From: Acanthaster planci
Taxonomy: Eukaryota > Echinodermata > Asteroidea > Valvatida > Acanthasteridae
Assembly (NCBI RefSeq): GCF_001949145.1
Contig: NW_019091387.1
Coordinates: 1,679,547-1,743,546, forward strand
Direction: 5' to 3'
Length of the DNA stretch: 64,000 nt
Shown: piece after piece, positions 1-13,445 of the stretch
Layout of the letters: every line of letters begins with the position of its first letter
Numbering within the stretch: position 1 is the stretch's first letter
Position numbers and translations under genes: made by a program
Notes under the pieces: model-generated
What the model was told of the DNA's origin: nothing
Databases searched by the model: none
What the model saw: only the letters and a program-made list of their open reading frames with translations

Positions 1-2378
1 ACGGTGAAACCTCACTTATCCTTCCACTGAGCAAAACTAACCTTTTGCTGTAATATGTACCTAATGTGTCAAAACGTAGAGCTGAACTTTAATTATGGCT
101 CACTAGGATTCTATACACATTAAATGCCAACCATTAAAACAAGCCTGGTGTGAATAGACTGCATTTCATGCTAAGGCCAAAAAGAAAGATAATTTTTCTC
201 TGGTCAGACTGATGTTCTGGAATTGAGACAGCTATGTGGCTTTTTTTTCCCCTTCCTACAGGGTGGGATTGTGCAGACAGTTGCATACGCACGTTATTGA
301 GTCTTGGGACTAGACCAGCTTTATTATGATTATAACTTTATAAGCTGACAACAAACAATTTTGTATCCATAATCTGCTATCATTGTTCAGCATCAATCTC
401 AGTGGGATCTATCGCCCTGTGTAAAAGATCGAGCTGCCCACAAAAATGTTGAGGCATTGGGGCAATAGAGGGTGCTGATGAAGCTCTCACAGAAAAATAA
501 AGATTGACGCCCATGCTTGAAATCATCTTGGTACCCCTAGGACTGTGGGTTTGTTGTCACACCTTGTTCCCACAAATCCCATAGATCTCTGGTATCCACG
601 TGGCTTGTGAGTGACTGGTACTGATGACATCGGTACAATGGTTGATTTTCAAGGAAATTAGAATTCTTTGCAGACATTTTGATCCTTCAATCCTTCAATT
701 TCAGGTAGTTGTTAGAAAAAAGCAATGCTTTTTTTTTCATAAATGCAGAAGTTTGAGAATCGACAAGAATTAGATAAAAACAAGTGGATTAGAATGCTCT
801 TTAGTAAGGGTATGCATTGTCATGAGTGTGCCAATATTTGAACCAAGTCCCATTTCATGTTTAATTAGAGGAGATTTGCTTGCAAATAAACAGGATTAGT
901 ATTCCAGATAAGTTATCAGTTTGTGAGGTCTCTGATATCAAAAGAACTTGCTGCTGTGCTTGTACATACATGTACATATACATGTACATGTAGCATGGAT
1001 ACATCAGTTGCTACATACAGCTGTACATGTAAGTGTGAAATGTACAGTAAATTTTCAGTTTGTACCTGTTTCTCCATTAAATTCATAGTTGATTGGACTG
1101 AAAAAGGGCCAGCCATGTGTTATTCGTGAGTGGTTTCAAATAAGAATGAGCCAGAAACAGATATTCATTAGAGGCTTTTTCTTGTAACACACTGTATGCA
1201 AACTCTTTGTGCAATCTGTAAACCCAGGCACCATTTGCATGATGGTGGAAATAGTTTCCATAGGCTGTTCCTGTGTACATCATCAAATGCTCCTATAATG
1301 TCACTGTATTAGTATCATGTCTTCATATGGGTAATTGCTTAATGGGAGAATTCATTACTAGGGATGCTGTGTCAGCTCTCAGTAGTTAATAGCATTGGTT
1401 GCACATCCTTGATCATGTCAGGGTGTCTCACTCATCAATCAGTTACTGAGGCGGCAGGCAGCCTGCAGTTGCCTGGCTACAGTAAGTGGTTGGAAGGAAG
1501 CTGCTCTGTCAATACTGGTCTTTTTGTCTCTGGACTCATTACAGTCTGGACATCAGCATTGCCCGTGGTGCCTTGCACCCTGCTTGCACCAATCAGTATA
1601 TTATCCCTGGCACCAAATATACATCAATTATGTTAAGTATTTGCAAGTGCAGTCACACCCTTTGTCCTTGTAGTGATAATTTCTCCGTTGTTCTCTATTC
1701 AGGCTGCAAAACACAGCTTGAAACTATCTTAGATTGAAATGTGTGAACATTTACCCTGAAATATCTCCAAAATGGTGGATAACATTCAACTAGTTGCCTA
1801 TCTTGCCCTTCTAGAACCCCTCTAAATAGACAATCTCTACTTCTGAAACTCACCCTAACCAGATGTAGCCAAGACTTATGAGCCCTAGCACCACTGATCC
1901 TGACTTAATCTGGCAAAATTGGCACTGACTCACTGACTTTTCTACTTGATACAATTGTCAGCATTGGTGTGAGGATGCTGTATGTTAACACGAAGGGAAC
2001 ATAAATTTCAAGACAGTAATACCAGGACTGATTGGTTGATGTGCTGAAAATGTCACATTCAACGTGACTCATCTCTGACATTCTACTATTCAGCAAGAAT
2101 GCCATTAATCTTTATGTTTGTTATGTGCAAATGTTCTGTTGGCTTTGTGATGTATCTTTGTGGACCCTCCAAGTACCTTATTTGGCCATTAGAAATGCTG
2201 AAACAGTTGCCAACTGGGATCTTCACCAAGCTAACCTCTTATTTCAATGACAAAAAGAAATACTTATTTCCCACAAATTACACGTTGTTTAAGAGTGAAG
2301 TCTGCATGGGGGGAGCCAAAGCAGGCATTGGTTGGATTACCCAGATGGTTAGACTTTGTGTCTGTTTTCTGTCTGCAG
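1..2378. other. No recognisable exon; probable DLC1-type intron
   Basis: No open stretch here resembles the DLC1 family or any other protein I know. Because the exon at 2379 begins mid-codon, this is most simply the intron preceding it. A run of overlapping TACATGTA-type palindromes lies at about 960-1030. Confidence 0.5.
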
Positions 2379-5300
2379 TGGCAAAAGGCCAAGAATCAGA
2401 TGGCACAGTTTCCAGAAGTCTCATCGACCAAGCCTTAATTCAAGGTAAGGGCTTACCAAGACCACACCAACTATTAACTCCACTGATTTGTCTGTCTGAT
2501 AAGTTAAAGGGGCTCTGTAGTGGTTGACATTCAGGATATTGGAAAGAATGTCCTCTATTTAATACCTCTGATCATCAACTGTGTTTTTAAGTGGACTTAA
2601 TTTAATAAGCATTGACTAAGTCATTTAATCTTTGCAATAATCAAATCATATTTCCTGGACATTTCAAGTCTAGATAAATTGTTCTGGCCAGAAAGTGATA
2701 AAATTGATGTGGCATTTGATAGCTTGACAGTACTTATAAGGATTTCCCAGAATGCTTACATGTACATTTTGACTTACATTTAGTTACAAGATACTACTGT
2801 ATTTTACGGAGTTCATGTGAGAATTATGTATAATTTCCAACTTAAATCGGGAATGATTCTGAATTTGGCTGAGAAAGTGCGTCCCACTTATCCAGGCCTA
2901 CAGATGGGCATTCATTTGTCTAAAACCCTGAACTCGTTCCTCATTTCATTATTCCTTGATGAACAAGCCCAAAAGTGCATATGGTAGAACAAAATTTGTT
3001 GCCATAGAGGCAAAAAAGACTCAGCTGTCATAGTTTTACTGATTTGATGGTTGAAGCATTCTTTAATGGGAAGCTGTCCTTATTTTTGAAGCTTTCCTGA
3101 CATGACTCAATGATTTGTATTGGTTAGACATCTGTATCAGAACCTACACATGTACAAATTGTAGGCCTACATGTACAGATGCTGACTTCACCTGCAATTT
3201 TGTGAACTGATAAAACAAGCTAACATACATTTATGTAGATCTCTGCCTGCACATTAACCAAAATCGTTGAACTCTGATGTAAAAAATTTATATCCATCCA
3301 GGATTTAAAGCCTGGTGACTTTAGTAGGTCTCCCGTGTACATGTAGCCTAGGTCAGAGACCTGATTCCATTCTGATCCCACCAACAAAGTCATCTGCAGT
3401 TGTTATTCTTTTTAATAGTACATGATAAAAGCACAATTAAGTGTTAGGATTCAATTTTTCAGGCCATTTCAGATCTCTGGGCTTTCTGTAAGCCAGTTAC
3501 TGATCCTCCGGAAGTTGTCACTCCTGAAGCTAACATCCCTGATGGAAAGGCATTCTGTAACACACAGAAGTGGATGGAGCTGGTAAGAAACGAATTTCTT
3601 CCACAGACTTTCTTCCCCTCCCCCACCCGACTTCCAGCGATTCCTTGATAGAATTGATTTCTTGCTTAATTTGCCATCTGTTTTGGCCTGTGTGCTGAAA
3701 CCTGCACCCAGTGAACAGACCATTGCGTTATTCCACTGAAGGACCATTCAGTAATTACGACTTTGATCAGTCAACTGCCAGTGAGAGTGTTCACCAGTGC
3801 CTGGTTGTAGTTGTCTCCAGGCTGTGTACAAAATGGTGGGCACCTTTGACAGATGACAGAGTATTAAGTTACAACAAAAGACAAAGTAGCGATTGATGAT
3901 TTTTTTCTTTAAACTTACCAGTGGGTGTCAAGATGCCTTGATGAGCCTTGATTTCAATCAACTGTTAACACTAATGTGTAATCTTATATCTGTACAGGAT
4001 GATGCCGCGCTTCATGAAACGTATCAAGAGTCCAGACTACAAGGATCGCAACATCTTTGGTGTACCTCTCCTGCACATCCTGCAGACCACAGGCCTTCCA
4101 CTTCCACAGAGCATTCTGTATGCCATGCGATTCCTGCGGCGAACATCTGCTGAGGCAGTGGGCATCTTCCGCAAGCCTGGGGTCAGATCACGGATCCAGC
4201 AGCTGAAGAGATTGAATGAGAGCAATCCAGGTAGGAGGGCAATATCCCCAAAAAGTGAAGGGTAAAACCCTGACAGGATGGACAGGAAGGAGGGCAGTTC
4301 TTTGATGATGTGATAGCTCATTGTTAATGTCTCATTTCTCTGGCAATTTACATAATTTGGATTAGGAATTTTTAAAAATTCACTCTAGTTTTTTACTTCT
4401 CCATCTTCTGCTGCTATTGGTTTGTTTTTGGTTGTCATTGTAATCTGTCTGTCCATGGTATCACCAGAAATGTGTGTAGCTCTTTTTACTGGGGGGGGGG
4501 AAGAGGAGATTGAAGCATTGAGCAGTACCACTATATTACTGCTTCAAAGTAGTAGACTAACAAACCATCAACAGTGTGTCCATTCTGAGGTACATGTATA
4601 TTCATGTAGACTGGCAGTTTTCATTCCCTTTCCTCTTTTCATTTCCTGCCCTTTTCCCTAAGTTTTCCCCCAATAGGAATACTGATCCCCTCGCCCCTGG
4701 TGATGCCGATGTTTGTAGGCCTACATCTTCTGTGGTTGTCCTCATAGCTTTCCATTTTATATCTACTTGGTTTTAATATTACACCCATAGTTGATCCTTG
4801 CTTCCTCAACCCCTCCCCTCACACACCTATCCATTCCCATAACCTCAAATTGAATATACTAGGAATGACAATAATGAAACGTATGATGAATGATTCTCAA
4901 CAATTGCCAACTTGCTTCCTTAGTGTTCCCCAATGTATAGAGATTTCTAGTGAAAGAGTACATTATTCATCTTACATCAAGTAGAATTTACATGTAATAG
5001 GATGTAAGCTTTTTCTCTTCCAATGTACTAGTCTTCTGAACAATAAACCTCATGATTAATAATGTTCTTCCATGAGGCAGATAGTTTTGAGCTGGATGAC
5101 CATACCTAGCCTTCAATATGAGAACCCTTGACGGTTTCCTTATGTAGTCATCTCTCCTTCATATCCCATCATGGTTCAGGGTCGTGAAGTCTTCCGGAAG
5201 CTACCCCAAAGCCAGGATTAATTTATCTGCTGAAGTAATTCATGTCTACATGTGTAATTCACTAGGGTCTTCCCTTGGGTGTTTGGTAAATGTCTCTTAT

Positions 5301-8300
5301 TCCTTTCCCATGCAACAAAACTGTACCCCCTAATCTCCCCCCTGGCACCCTCCTAGACAGTTGCTTTCCCAGCAAATGTCAGCTCTCAGTGTCTGTAACT
5401 ATTGTCTGGGGGGAAAAAGTCTTGGGTTATTTCATCTTGTCAGCTGTCCAATGTGCCTTACATGATGCTTAATTTTCTCAAGCAATCTAGTTTCATTTCC
5501 AGGCTTATATCCCCAAGGATATCCCTTTCCTTGCAACCTTCTAATAAAAACAATATTGTCTTTCAGGCAGGATTGACTTATCAGTTAGAGTTGGTGTCAT
5601 AAAAGCAAATCATCTGCTGCACTTACTTGTATTTCATGTCTTTGGCATTGAGCCAGGTAATCTAACTTGACTCTGCCGCAGAAAGCCAGATCATCCTCTC
5701 TTGCTCCATGTCTTTTCTTTCCCTAGTATTGATCATATGAAATATTCACTGCTCTACAAGGTTGTAAACAGGTCTTCAAATATACTATTAACAAGTAATT
5801 TCATGGAACACTAGTGGTTAATGATGTCATCATTGTCGTTTTGTTATTCTTGTTGTCATCATCATTTGTGGGTTTTTTTTTTTTAGTGGTCAAAACTTTA
5901 TTGAAATTGTTATTTTTGCCAAAAGGTACAATAAGAGGTCTGTGTCTGCATAGTCCGTTGGCAAAGATGTCTCACAATAAGATGTGTCAGCATCATTAAT
6001 TACCCATACCCAGGAGGCGTCTTAATATCTTTGTATGTTTGATTTCTTACTTGCAGATAATATGAGCTATGAAGGCACAACAGCATATGATGTGGCTGAT
6101 ATGTTGAAACAGTACTTTCGAGATTTACCTGAGCCTGTAGTTACAACCAAGCTGTCTGATACATTTATTAGCATCTTCACCTGTAAGTATCTATAGATAA
6201 GGTTTATTGCAAAATAAGTAATAATCTGCATTCAACAGTCTTGGTAAACATATACACCATAGTGATACATGTAGCTATTACATATAAACTAACTTCAGTT
6301 TGCGTCACTTCCTACTGTGGTTAAGTGTTCATCAAGATATAAAGGTTTGTTAGTAATTTCACTGGACTGTGCTACAGTAATTTGATCAATTCTGTATAAT
6401 TTTGTTATTCTAAAAGGAGTTATTCATATGCAAAATGCTTAAGGTAGATATGTGTGTCCCACTGGGGGCAGTCTTCATAACAAGCAACTTGTCTTTGCTG
6501 TCAGCCACACTGTCCTGTTGCATTCCCAAATTGTAAAGTTTGAAAGGTTGAACACGCCAAGACGCTCTTTCAGCATTGCCAATCATGTGGAAATGTCCTG
6601 TTCTTGTCTCAGGACAAAGAATATCCTTCTAGTAAAGCAGGGAAATATTATTGAAATGAGATAAGAGTGGATCTATGGATCTCAGTATTTACCAGTTTGC
6701 TGTCACAGTTCAGTTGCTTAATGTGTTTCAATACTACCATACTTCCGGAGTTGCTCTGTACTTTTGTTATGATTTGAGGATGCTTGCATACTGGTGCATG
6801 TGTTACACAATGATGACCCCATTAACAGATTCAAGGCACAAGGACAAAACAATTATGAAGAGATACAATTTATTTCAAAACAAATCGCTTCTCTGTGTAA
6901 AGCTAGATTACAAGGCTCAGCTGATAGTCTATGGAAAGTGCACATATTAATACAAGTTGGTACTGCAGTGATAAGATGTTTTATCAAGTCAGACCTCAAA
7001 TTCAAAGTAGCATGCTTGAACTGTCCTTGTTAAAAAGTGAAAATTTTACAGCTCCAAGTTGCCATATTTGTAGTTTTACTTGAACAAAATGTGTGTGTTC
7101 TATGCTCTAAATAAATCACCATTATTATGCCGTGTGGCTCATTATAACAGGCATATTTGTGTCGCCCAGCAACACCGTGTAATAGATCTCCAGAACAGTG
7201 TCAGCCTAGCCAGTGCATGAGGTGATTTGGCTCACTCTGTCAATACCACCTCTCTCTGGGCCAGTCTTGTTGCCATGGCAAGGCTGAGATGATTTGTTGA
7301 TGCCCTGATTCAGAGGAAGGCAAATATTAGTCCATATCCATGCCAAATTTGTTGACAGAGAACGACCCCTTTACCAAAGTGAAGAGATGTACACTTTTCA
7401 AAATGGCTAAACAAGAAATCTAACATTTGAAATAAAAACTAGTAGTTCAGACAAGGAATCCAACATTTACATCCAAAATGAGTGGCACATTCAAATCATT
7501 GTACAATATTTTCACAGTGGGCGGAGCCATGAAAGAACTTTCGTCTCTGTCCTTGCAGCAGTCATTGAGCAAGTCCTATTTTCCAGTGCAATGCAATGCT
7601 GCACCTATCATTATCCATATAAACTGCAACCCTGGATTAATTCTGGAAGAATTCTGTACCATCTCAGTGTAGCTGTGCTGTTGTGGATACAACATTATGA
7701 GAGGCTATAAACTGGAGGAAACTTTGCATACATGCTGCAGTGATTTGGGGGTAATTTGAAACAGTAGTCCACTGTGTGTGTTTTTATGTGGAGAGATTTT
7801 CTGAGAATATGCAAATGTCAAAAAAGTTCACTCATTTGTACACATAATTCCATAAACATTAAACACTAATATGCCAGCAGTTAGTGCAGTATGCAGTGTA
7901 CTTGCTGTTGTGGTAAATACCTTGTTCAAAGAAATGAACAACACATTCCTGTTACTTGGATTTAACCAATAACAAACCTGCTTGCTACTGTTCTTTGATC
8001 AGCGGGAATGCCAAAGGACCTGCGTTTGTCAGCTCTCCAAGCGGCAATCATGCTCCTACCAGATGAAAACCGTGAGGTGCTGCAATCACTGCTGCTGTTC
8101 CTGAGTGATATTGCTGAAAATTCCAATGAGAACCAGGTAATTGCCTCCAATGGAATTGCACAGTGAATTTCACTGGTGTCTGTGTGACGCAGCACTCATA
8201 GTTTTTAATTCATTGCAGCCTAGGTTTTCATGGGTTTGTATGTCAATAATTTCACGAGATTGTTAAATTTTCTCTCCTGTGTGCTGCGTAGAGCATGAAG

Positions 8301-11300
8301 CAATTTCGTCCCTCCAATCAGGCAAAAAGCTGGGGTAACTTTTCATGCTAGAACATGATTATGAACACTGATTAAATGACAACATGGCATCCTTTATTAA
8401 ATTGGAATTACATCATATCTATAATTAATCAGTTTCCTAAAATATCAAAGGCAGTTTTAATCTCACAGTCCATTTGTGAATTAAGTACTAAGCCATCCGA
8501 ATTTTGCCTTCTTTTCAGATGACAGCCTACAACTTGGCAGTGTGCTTTGCCCCCTCCTTGTTTCAGCTGGGGAAGAGCCCAACCCCTACTATTCGTCAGA
8601 TCAGCAGTCCCCGCCGCACACGCAAGATGGCCACATCTCGGCCAGACCAGAAGGAACTGATAGAGAATGTGGCTGCTAATGAGTGTCTAGCTCTCATGAT
8701 CAGGGAGGTCAAGAAACTCTTCATGGTTAGTCACAAAACAATTGTTGACAATTTGCCCACTTCCTAAAAATGAAAACAGTCTTTTCCTAACAATTGTAAG
8801 ATTTGAAAGTAAGATTTGTAATTGTAAGTCTTGATTTATTTCCTTCCTGTCATTAAGAAGGCCCTAAACCCGAGAATTCAGTAACTATTTGATGCAGAAT
8901 TGATTAGCAAAGTTTTTATTTCATTTAATACACCATTATCTTAATTGTGTTGTTATCTTTTTAAAAATTCATATTCTTGGGAAAAGAAGTTAACGATAGC
9001 AAACAACTTTCAAAAACAAAAACAAGGAAAGCGATGAACAGCAAAACCACAAATTTCAGTGATGTTCTTAAAAACATGGATCCAAGTATAAACTGTGGGT
9101 GCTTTGCTATGCACGAATTGGAAATTCATCTAAGCAGTGCTTTTAAGTATGTTGGTTTCCCTCAGTGCACATGCAAATTGGTAACTCAATAAGTCGCGTT
9201 TTGGACTGCGCGCACCGACAATGACTTCTATTAATAGAAGCACAATCTACTCCGGAACTTGATCAACAAGAAGTCAGATCTGCAAGAAGTGCTAGGTTGT
9301 CAGTTACCTCATTGACATTAAGCAATCTATGGTTTGGCAGGATTTCTGGTTTCTGCAGGCCATGGAGTTATTTTAGGTCCATCATATTTCTTGGACAGGA
9401 TCTCCTTTCATGATGGCCAAATCTCTCAATGAGAGTCCAGGCCATTTCTTCAAATTAGATTCTGAAACCAAAAACCAGTTGGATTCCTGAAACTGCCTTC
9501 CAAGAAATTGGAAATAGAATTGATATTTCCCTACGTGCACTTCAACCTTGAATTTCATTGTAACTGTGCTTTTGGGCTTGAAATACAATCCGTTGATAAT
9601 GTCACTGTGAAATGGTGTTATTTAATTTAAAGAAAAACACACTTTCTATTTTGTAACAGTGTCCTTTCTCCACTACGGATTTCTCTTACTTGTGCTTTAT
9701 TCTTTAAAAAGTGAGCATGGACATTAGAAGACTTCTCCAATTTAGCAAAATATTTATTGATTACTATTATGAATCCAGCCTATCCGTCAGGTCTTGCCAG
9801 TGATGAGCCATATAGTGAAAGATGTTGCTTGCAGTTCATTTTGTGCAACAGTAGTCTTCATGCATTTAGTTTGGTTTATTAATTTTCAGTATAGAATTGG
9901 AAAGTAACTGTGAGGCACGATTGCATCGTGAATTTTCATTCTATAATGTGCATGTTTCCAGGTACCGGAAGACCTGATGACCAAGTGTCATTTCTCATAC
10001 ATGGACCTGGGTGAGCCTGTAGAGTTAGAGGAACTGGGCAGGAAAAGCAGCGAGGAGCAAGGTGACTACATGAGCCACATGGAGAGCTGCCTTCAAGGGC
10101 TGCTCAAGGTGAGAGACAATTCTCTATCTTGCAAGTGCTTCCCCTGCTCATGTGGTTTGGTCTAGATCAAACGTGATTTATAGGACACATTGCCACACAC
10201 ACAAAATGTTAAACAGTAATAGAATTTCTCAAACAGCTTTGTGTTTCATTTATTTGTTTGATTGTTTGGTGTGGTTTGTCCGACTTGTTTGTGTGTTTAT
10301 CTGTTTCGTTCATTTATTCTGAATGCCCCATATTCCCCTACAGGAATCCAGAGACAAGTTCAAGGGTTGGGTTGTGTGTCCAGCAGTGGACGGAGTGGAC
10401 GTAGCCTACAAGAAAGTTGGTGATGGTCACCCACTCAGACTGTGGAAATGCAGCGTTGAAATTGGTGCTCCCCCTGCAGACATCCTACAGAGAGTCCTCA
10501 GAGAAAGGTGAGGACCATTGACTACCAAGCTCTGCAATGCATGGAACATGTCTTTAATTTACTCAAAGTAGGCCATGCAGTGCCTTTCTAGAGGACTACA
10601 TGTATAAACCCTTTGAACCATTTCAGTCAGTGGAATATTACAGCACTTCATTTACCACTCTAATTTCTCATTTGTCTGCAGACATCTATGGGATGAGGAC
10701 TTGGTGAAGTGGCGGACAGTTGACGCCCTGAATAAGACCACTGAGGTATTCCAGTATGTGGTCAACTCTATGGCTCCTCACCCCTCTAGAGACTATTGTG
10801 TCTTGAGGTACATAAGGTTTCAGCGTTTTCTGTATTTAATCCATTCCTACTTAAATTTCACAATCAGTGACTACTTGATAAATCTTGATGATGAAAATTT
10901 TTGTAAGGAAATTTGAATGTGGTACTAATGATAAATAATAGGTGGAAACTGTTTGATATGAAATCATGGTTAACCACTTCCTGCCGGGTGGAATTCGCAT
11001 ATGCGGGACGAGCTGCCAGGCGATTTTCAAGATTTTTCTTTTTCAACATTCTTCAAAAATTCATAACTTCGTTTACCTGAGGTTCACACCCACACAAATG
11101 ACCATCTGGTGTCTACTCTAATCTGATAGGCAACCTCCATTGACGCCCTGAGTATTGCAGCCAGGCCTGCCGCCTTGTAAAGATAGCCCACATCGTGCAG
11201 TATTTCAAAATTTCCTTTGTTCCCGAAATTGGCCCAGTGCATTACTGAATGGCAGTGGTTTCTTTTCAAATGCAGCCAGACTAGCTTGCAGCAGTACTGT

Positions 11301-13445
11301 ATCGCTCATTGCTGGAGTACTGGAGCACTTTTGCCCCCTCCCCCCCCATAATCCGTGGACACTGAAGAGCATAAACTGTTTCAAAACAATGACTGATTAC
11401 CTCCGCTAATGCCAGCTGAAAAATGTTGGCAATTCCCCGCAGCTCGGTTTTTTGTTCCGAGTATGGTCTTTCGTTACAAGGCCCAGCTCCTTTGTCCAAT
11501 TTCGGGCACCCCCGGCTATGCATACAGACCCAAGGTACCTGGTACTAGGAACCCTGGAGGCAAGTGGTTAAAACACATTTTTTTTTTAATGCCACCACAA
11601 TTCATCACTAATGCCTCATTCTGCATCCTGTAGAAAAGTAAGAGATTATCAGAGAAGTTTAGCTATGGAATGTAGCAACATGTAACTAATCATATGATGA
11701 CCGTCAGAAAGTGAGCAATGGTTCTTATAGATATACTGATCTTGAGTCAGTACAAAGTGTGTTTAAGTTTGAAGTGACTGTCCTAACTGATTAGCCTCAT
11801 AGTTCATAGCAACCAGCAGGTTACAGCAGGATTGGTCGTGTAAAATCTGATCTAAATTTGACATCCAGGGAATGTTATTAGACACCCAGTGTAGGCAGTG
11901 GATTCTCATATCAGTTTGATAGTGGGGATGTGCGTCAAGTAAAATTAAATTTGCACATTCATGGTCTTGTTATCTGCAAGTTAAGGCTCTGGAGATAACT
12001 TTCCAGTCCAAGTGTTTGTGTTTAGCCTGAGCTGGCGCCAGTGCCTCATCAGGAGAGATAAGGGAGAATATCCACTACCTGGCAACAGCTCAGACCCTTC
12101 AATCCCAGGCAAAATCAAATTCCTGGCTTGACATTTGCTGACCCTTCAAGAGGTGTGAATGTGTTGACAAGTGGTGTGCTACAAGAAGAATTGTGACGTT
12201 TGTAGCAGAAAGATATAAAAAGTGGTCAAACGATACAACAAAAATTATATTAAGTCAGTTGATATATTCTACATAGAGGAGCTCCTGAACTTGGAAGCTA
12301 TAAGCAGTAGCTGGATCTGGCTTTCAGATTTTGTTGTTTCCAAAGAGAATAAACCACTATCTGCCAGTTGGAATTGGCATATACGGGACGAGTTCTTGGG
12401 TAATTTTCAAGATTTCCCGTTTTCAAAATTCTTCAAAAATTCATAACTTTATTTACTGGATGCTTACACCCACACAAATGACGGTGTGGGCTACTCTAAT
12501 CTGATAGGCAACTTCCATTTACGCCCGAGTATTGCAGCAAGGTCTGCCACCCAGTAAAGAGAGCCCACATTGTGCAGTGTTGTGTAATTTCCTTTGTTCC
12601 CAAAATTGGCCGAGTGCATTTCTGGATGGCAGTGGTTTCTTTTCAAATGCGGCCAGACTAGCATGCAGTGGTACTGTATAACTCATTGCTGGAGCGCTGG
12701 AGCACTTTTGCCTGCGCTGATAATCTGTGGGTGCTGAATGCCTCAAACAGTGGTATACCATTTCAAAACAATGATTGATTACCTCCAGTAACGCCAGCTG
12801 AAAAATGTTGGCAATTCCCAGCAGCTTGGTCTTTCGTTCCGAGTGTGGTCTTTTGTTACAAAGCCCAGCTGCTTTGTCCGATTTTGGGTAGCCTGGCTAT
12901 GCATACAAACCCAAGGAGTCCGCTACTTGAAACCCTGGCACCAAGTGGTTAATACAAGTTATGGTTTATTTCAAGTAATTTATAAATTTTGTATATTTCA
13001 AGTCTGTCTGTAAATGAAGGTAGCATTGGTACATATTGTTGAGTTGTGTCATGCACAAGTTAATCAGGTTGAGTGTTTTGGTTAACCGTTAACAAAGATG
13101 TTTTGGTATTTTGCCCATTTTCTCTTTCAACACTTTCCTGTGTGTGCTTTCAGATACTGGAGAAATGACCTACCTCGAGGCACTAGTGCCTTGGTCTCCA
13201 CCTCCATTGAGCACCCTGATGGGCCTCTCATCGGTGGTGTGCGAGGCACAGTTCTAGCCTCGCGCTTCCTCATTGAGCCCTGTGGTTCTGGCAAGTCCCG
13301 TCTAACGCACATCTGCCGTGTGGACACCAAGGGCCGGACTGTGGACTGGTATAACAAAGCTTTCGGCCACATCATGGCTAGGCTGGTTGGTAAGATACGA
13401 GACCTGTACATTCATGAGGCAGAGGGCCCAGAGACTAAGGTGTGA
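2379..13445 (+). CDS. DLC1/STARD13: DLC1/STARD13-type RhoGAP-START protein, 3' ten exons (5' partial)
   Basis: Rho GTPase-activating protein of the deleted-in-liver-cancer family, which switches off RhoA-type GTPases at focal adhesions. Exons: 2379-2444, 3463-3582, 3998-4230, 6057-6182, 8003-8136, 8519-8725, 9962-10108, 10344-10507, 10682-10807, 13154-13445. All have AG/GT borders, and the phases join into one frame of 537 residues ending at TGA 13443-13445. The first exon encodes the family's basic motif RIRWHSFQKSHRPSL. RhoGAP spans about residues 77-290, with the arginine finger in GIFRKPG (exon 3998-4230), then DMLKQYFRDLPEP, MLLPDENREVL and NLAVCFAPSLF. START spans about residues 330-537 and ends with SRFLIEPCGSGKSRLTHICR. 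The serine-rich region and SAM domain of the family are not seen and would lie upstream. Invertebrates usually carry one gene where vertebrates have DLC1, STARD13 and STARD8, so I do not choose between those names. The arginine-finger loop has Pro where human DLC1 has Ser. Confidence 0.95.
7269..7283. promoter_or_regulatory. RFX/X-box-like palindrome in a DLC1 intron
   Basis: GTTGCCATGGCAAGG matches the RFX consensus (GTTGCC, RGCAAC half sites) with one mismatch at the right end. It lies in the intron between the exons at 6057-6182 and 8003-8136. Function is inferred from the motif only. Confidence 0.3.
10970..11571. mobile_element. TTAA-flanked short inverted-repeat element, copy 1 (piggyBac-like MITE)
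   Basis: A 602-bp unit inside the last DLC1-type intron. It has TTAA at both ends (10970-10973 and 11568-11571), and inside those a terminal inverted repeat beginning CCACTT: CCACTTCCTGCC on the left, reverse complement of the right end CCACTTGCCTCC. It is roughly 80% identical to the unit at 12350-12952. No transposase is encoded. TTAA target duplication is the hallmark of piggyBac transposons, so a non-autonomous piggyBac-type element is the best reading. Confidence 0.7.
12350..12952. mobile_element. TTAA-flanked short inverted-repeat element, copy 2
   Basis: Second copy of the 10970-11571 element, same orientation, about 780 bp further on in the same intron. The right end keeps TTAA (12949-12952); the left flank has decayed to TAAA. 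The right terminal repeat reads, on the opposite strand, CCACTTGGTGCCAGGG. Shared internal landmarks include CTCTAATCTGATAGGCAAC and the segment just before the right end. Confidence 0.7.

Noticed and set aside
281-312. Possible exon after the acceptor CCTTCCTACAG at about 271-281
   Set aside because: Good pyrimidine tract, but the frame closes at TGA with no donor and no DLC1 similarity.
2099-2527. 142-codon open frame overlapping the first visible DLC1-type exon
   Set aside because: The true frame of exon 2379-2444 is a different one, shown by the RIRWHSFQKSHRPSL motif and by joining with the next exon.
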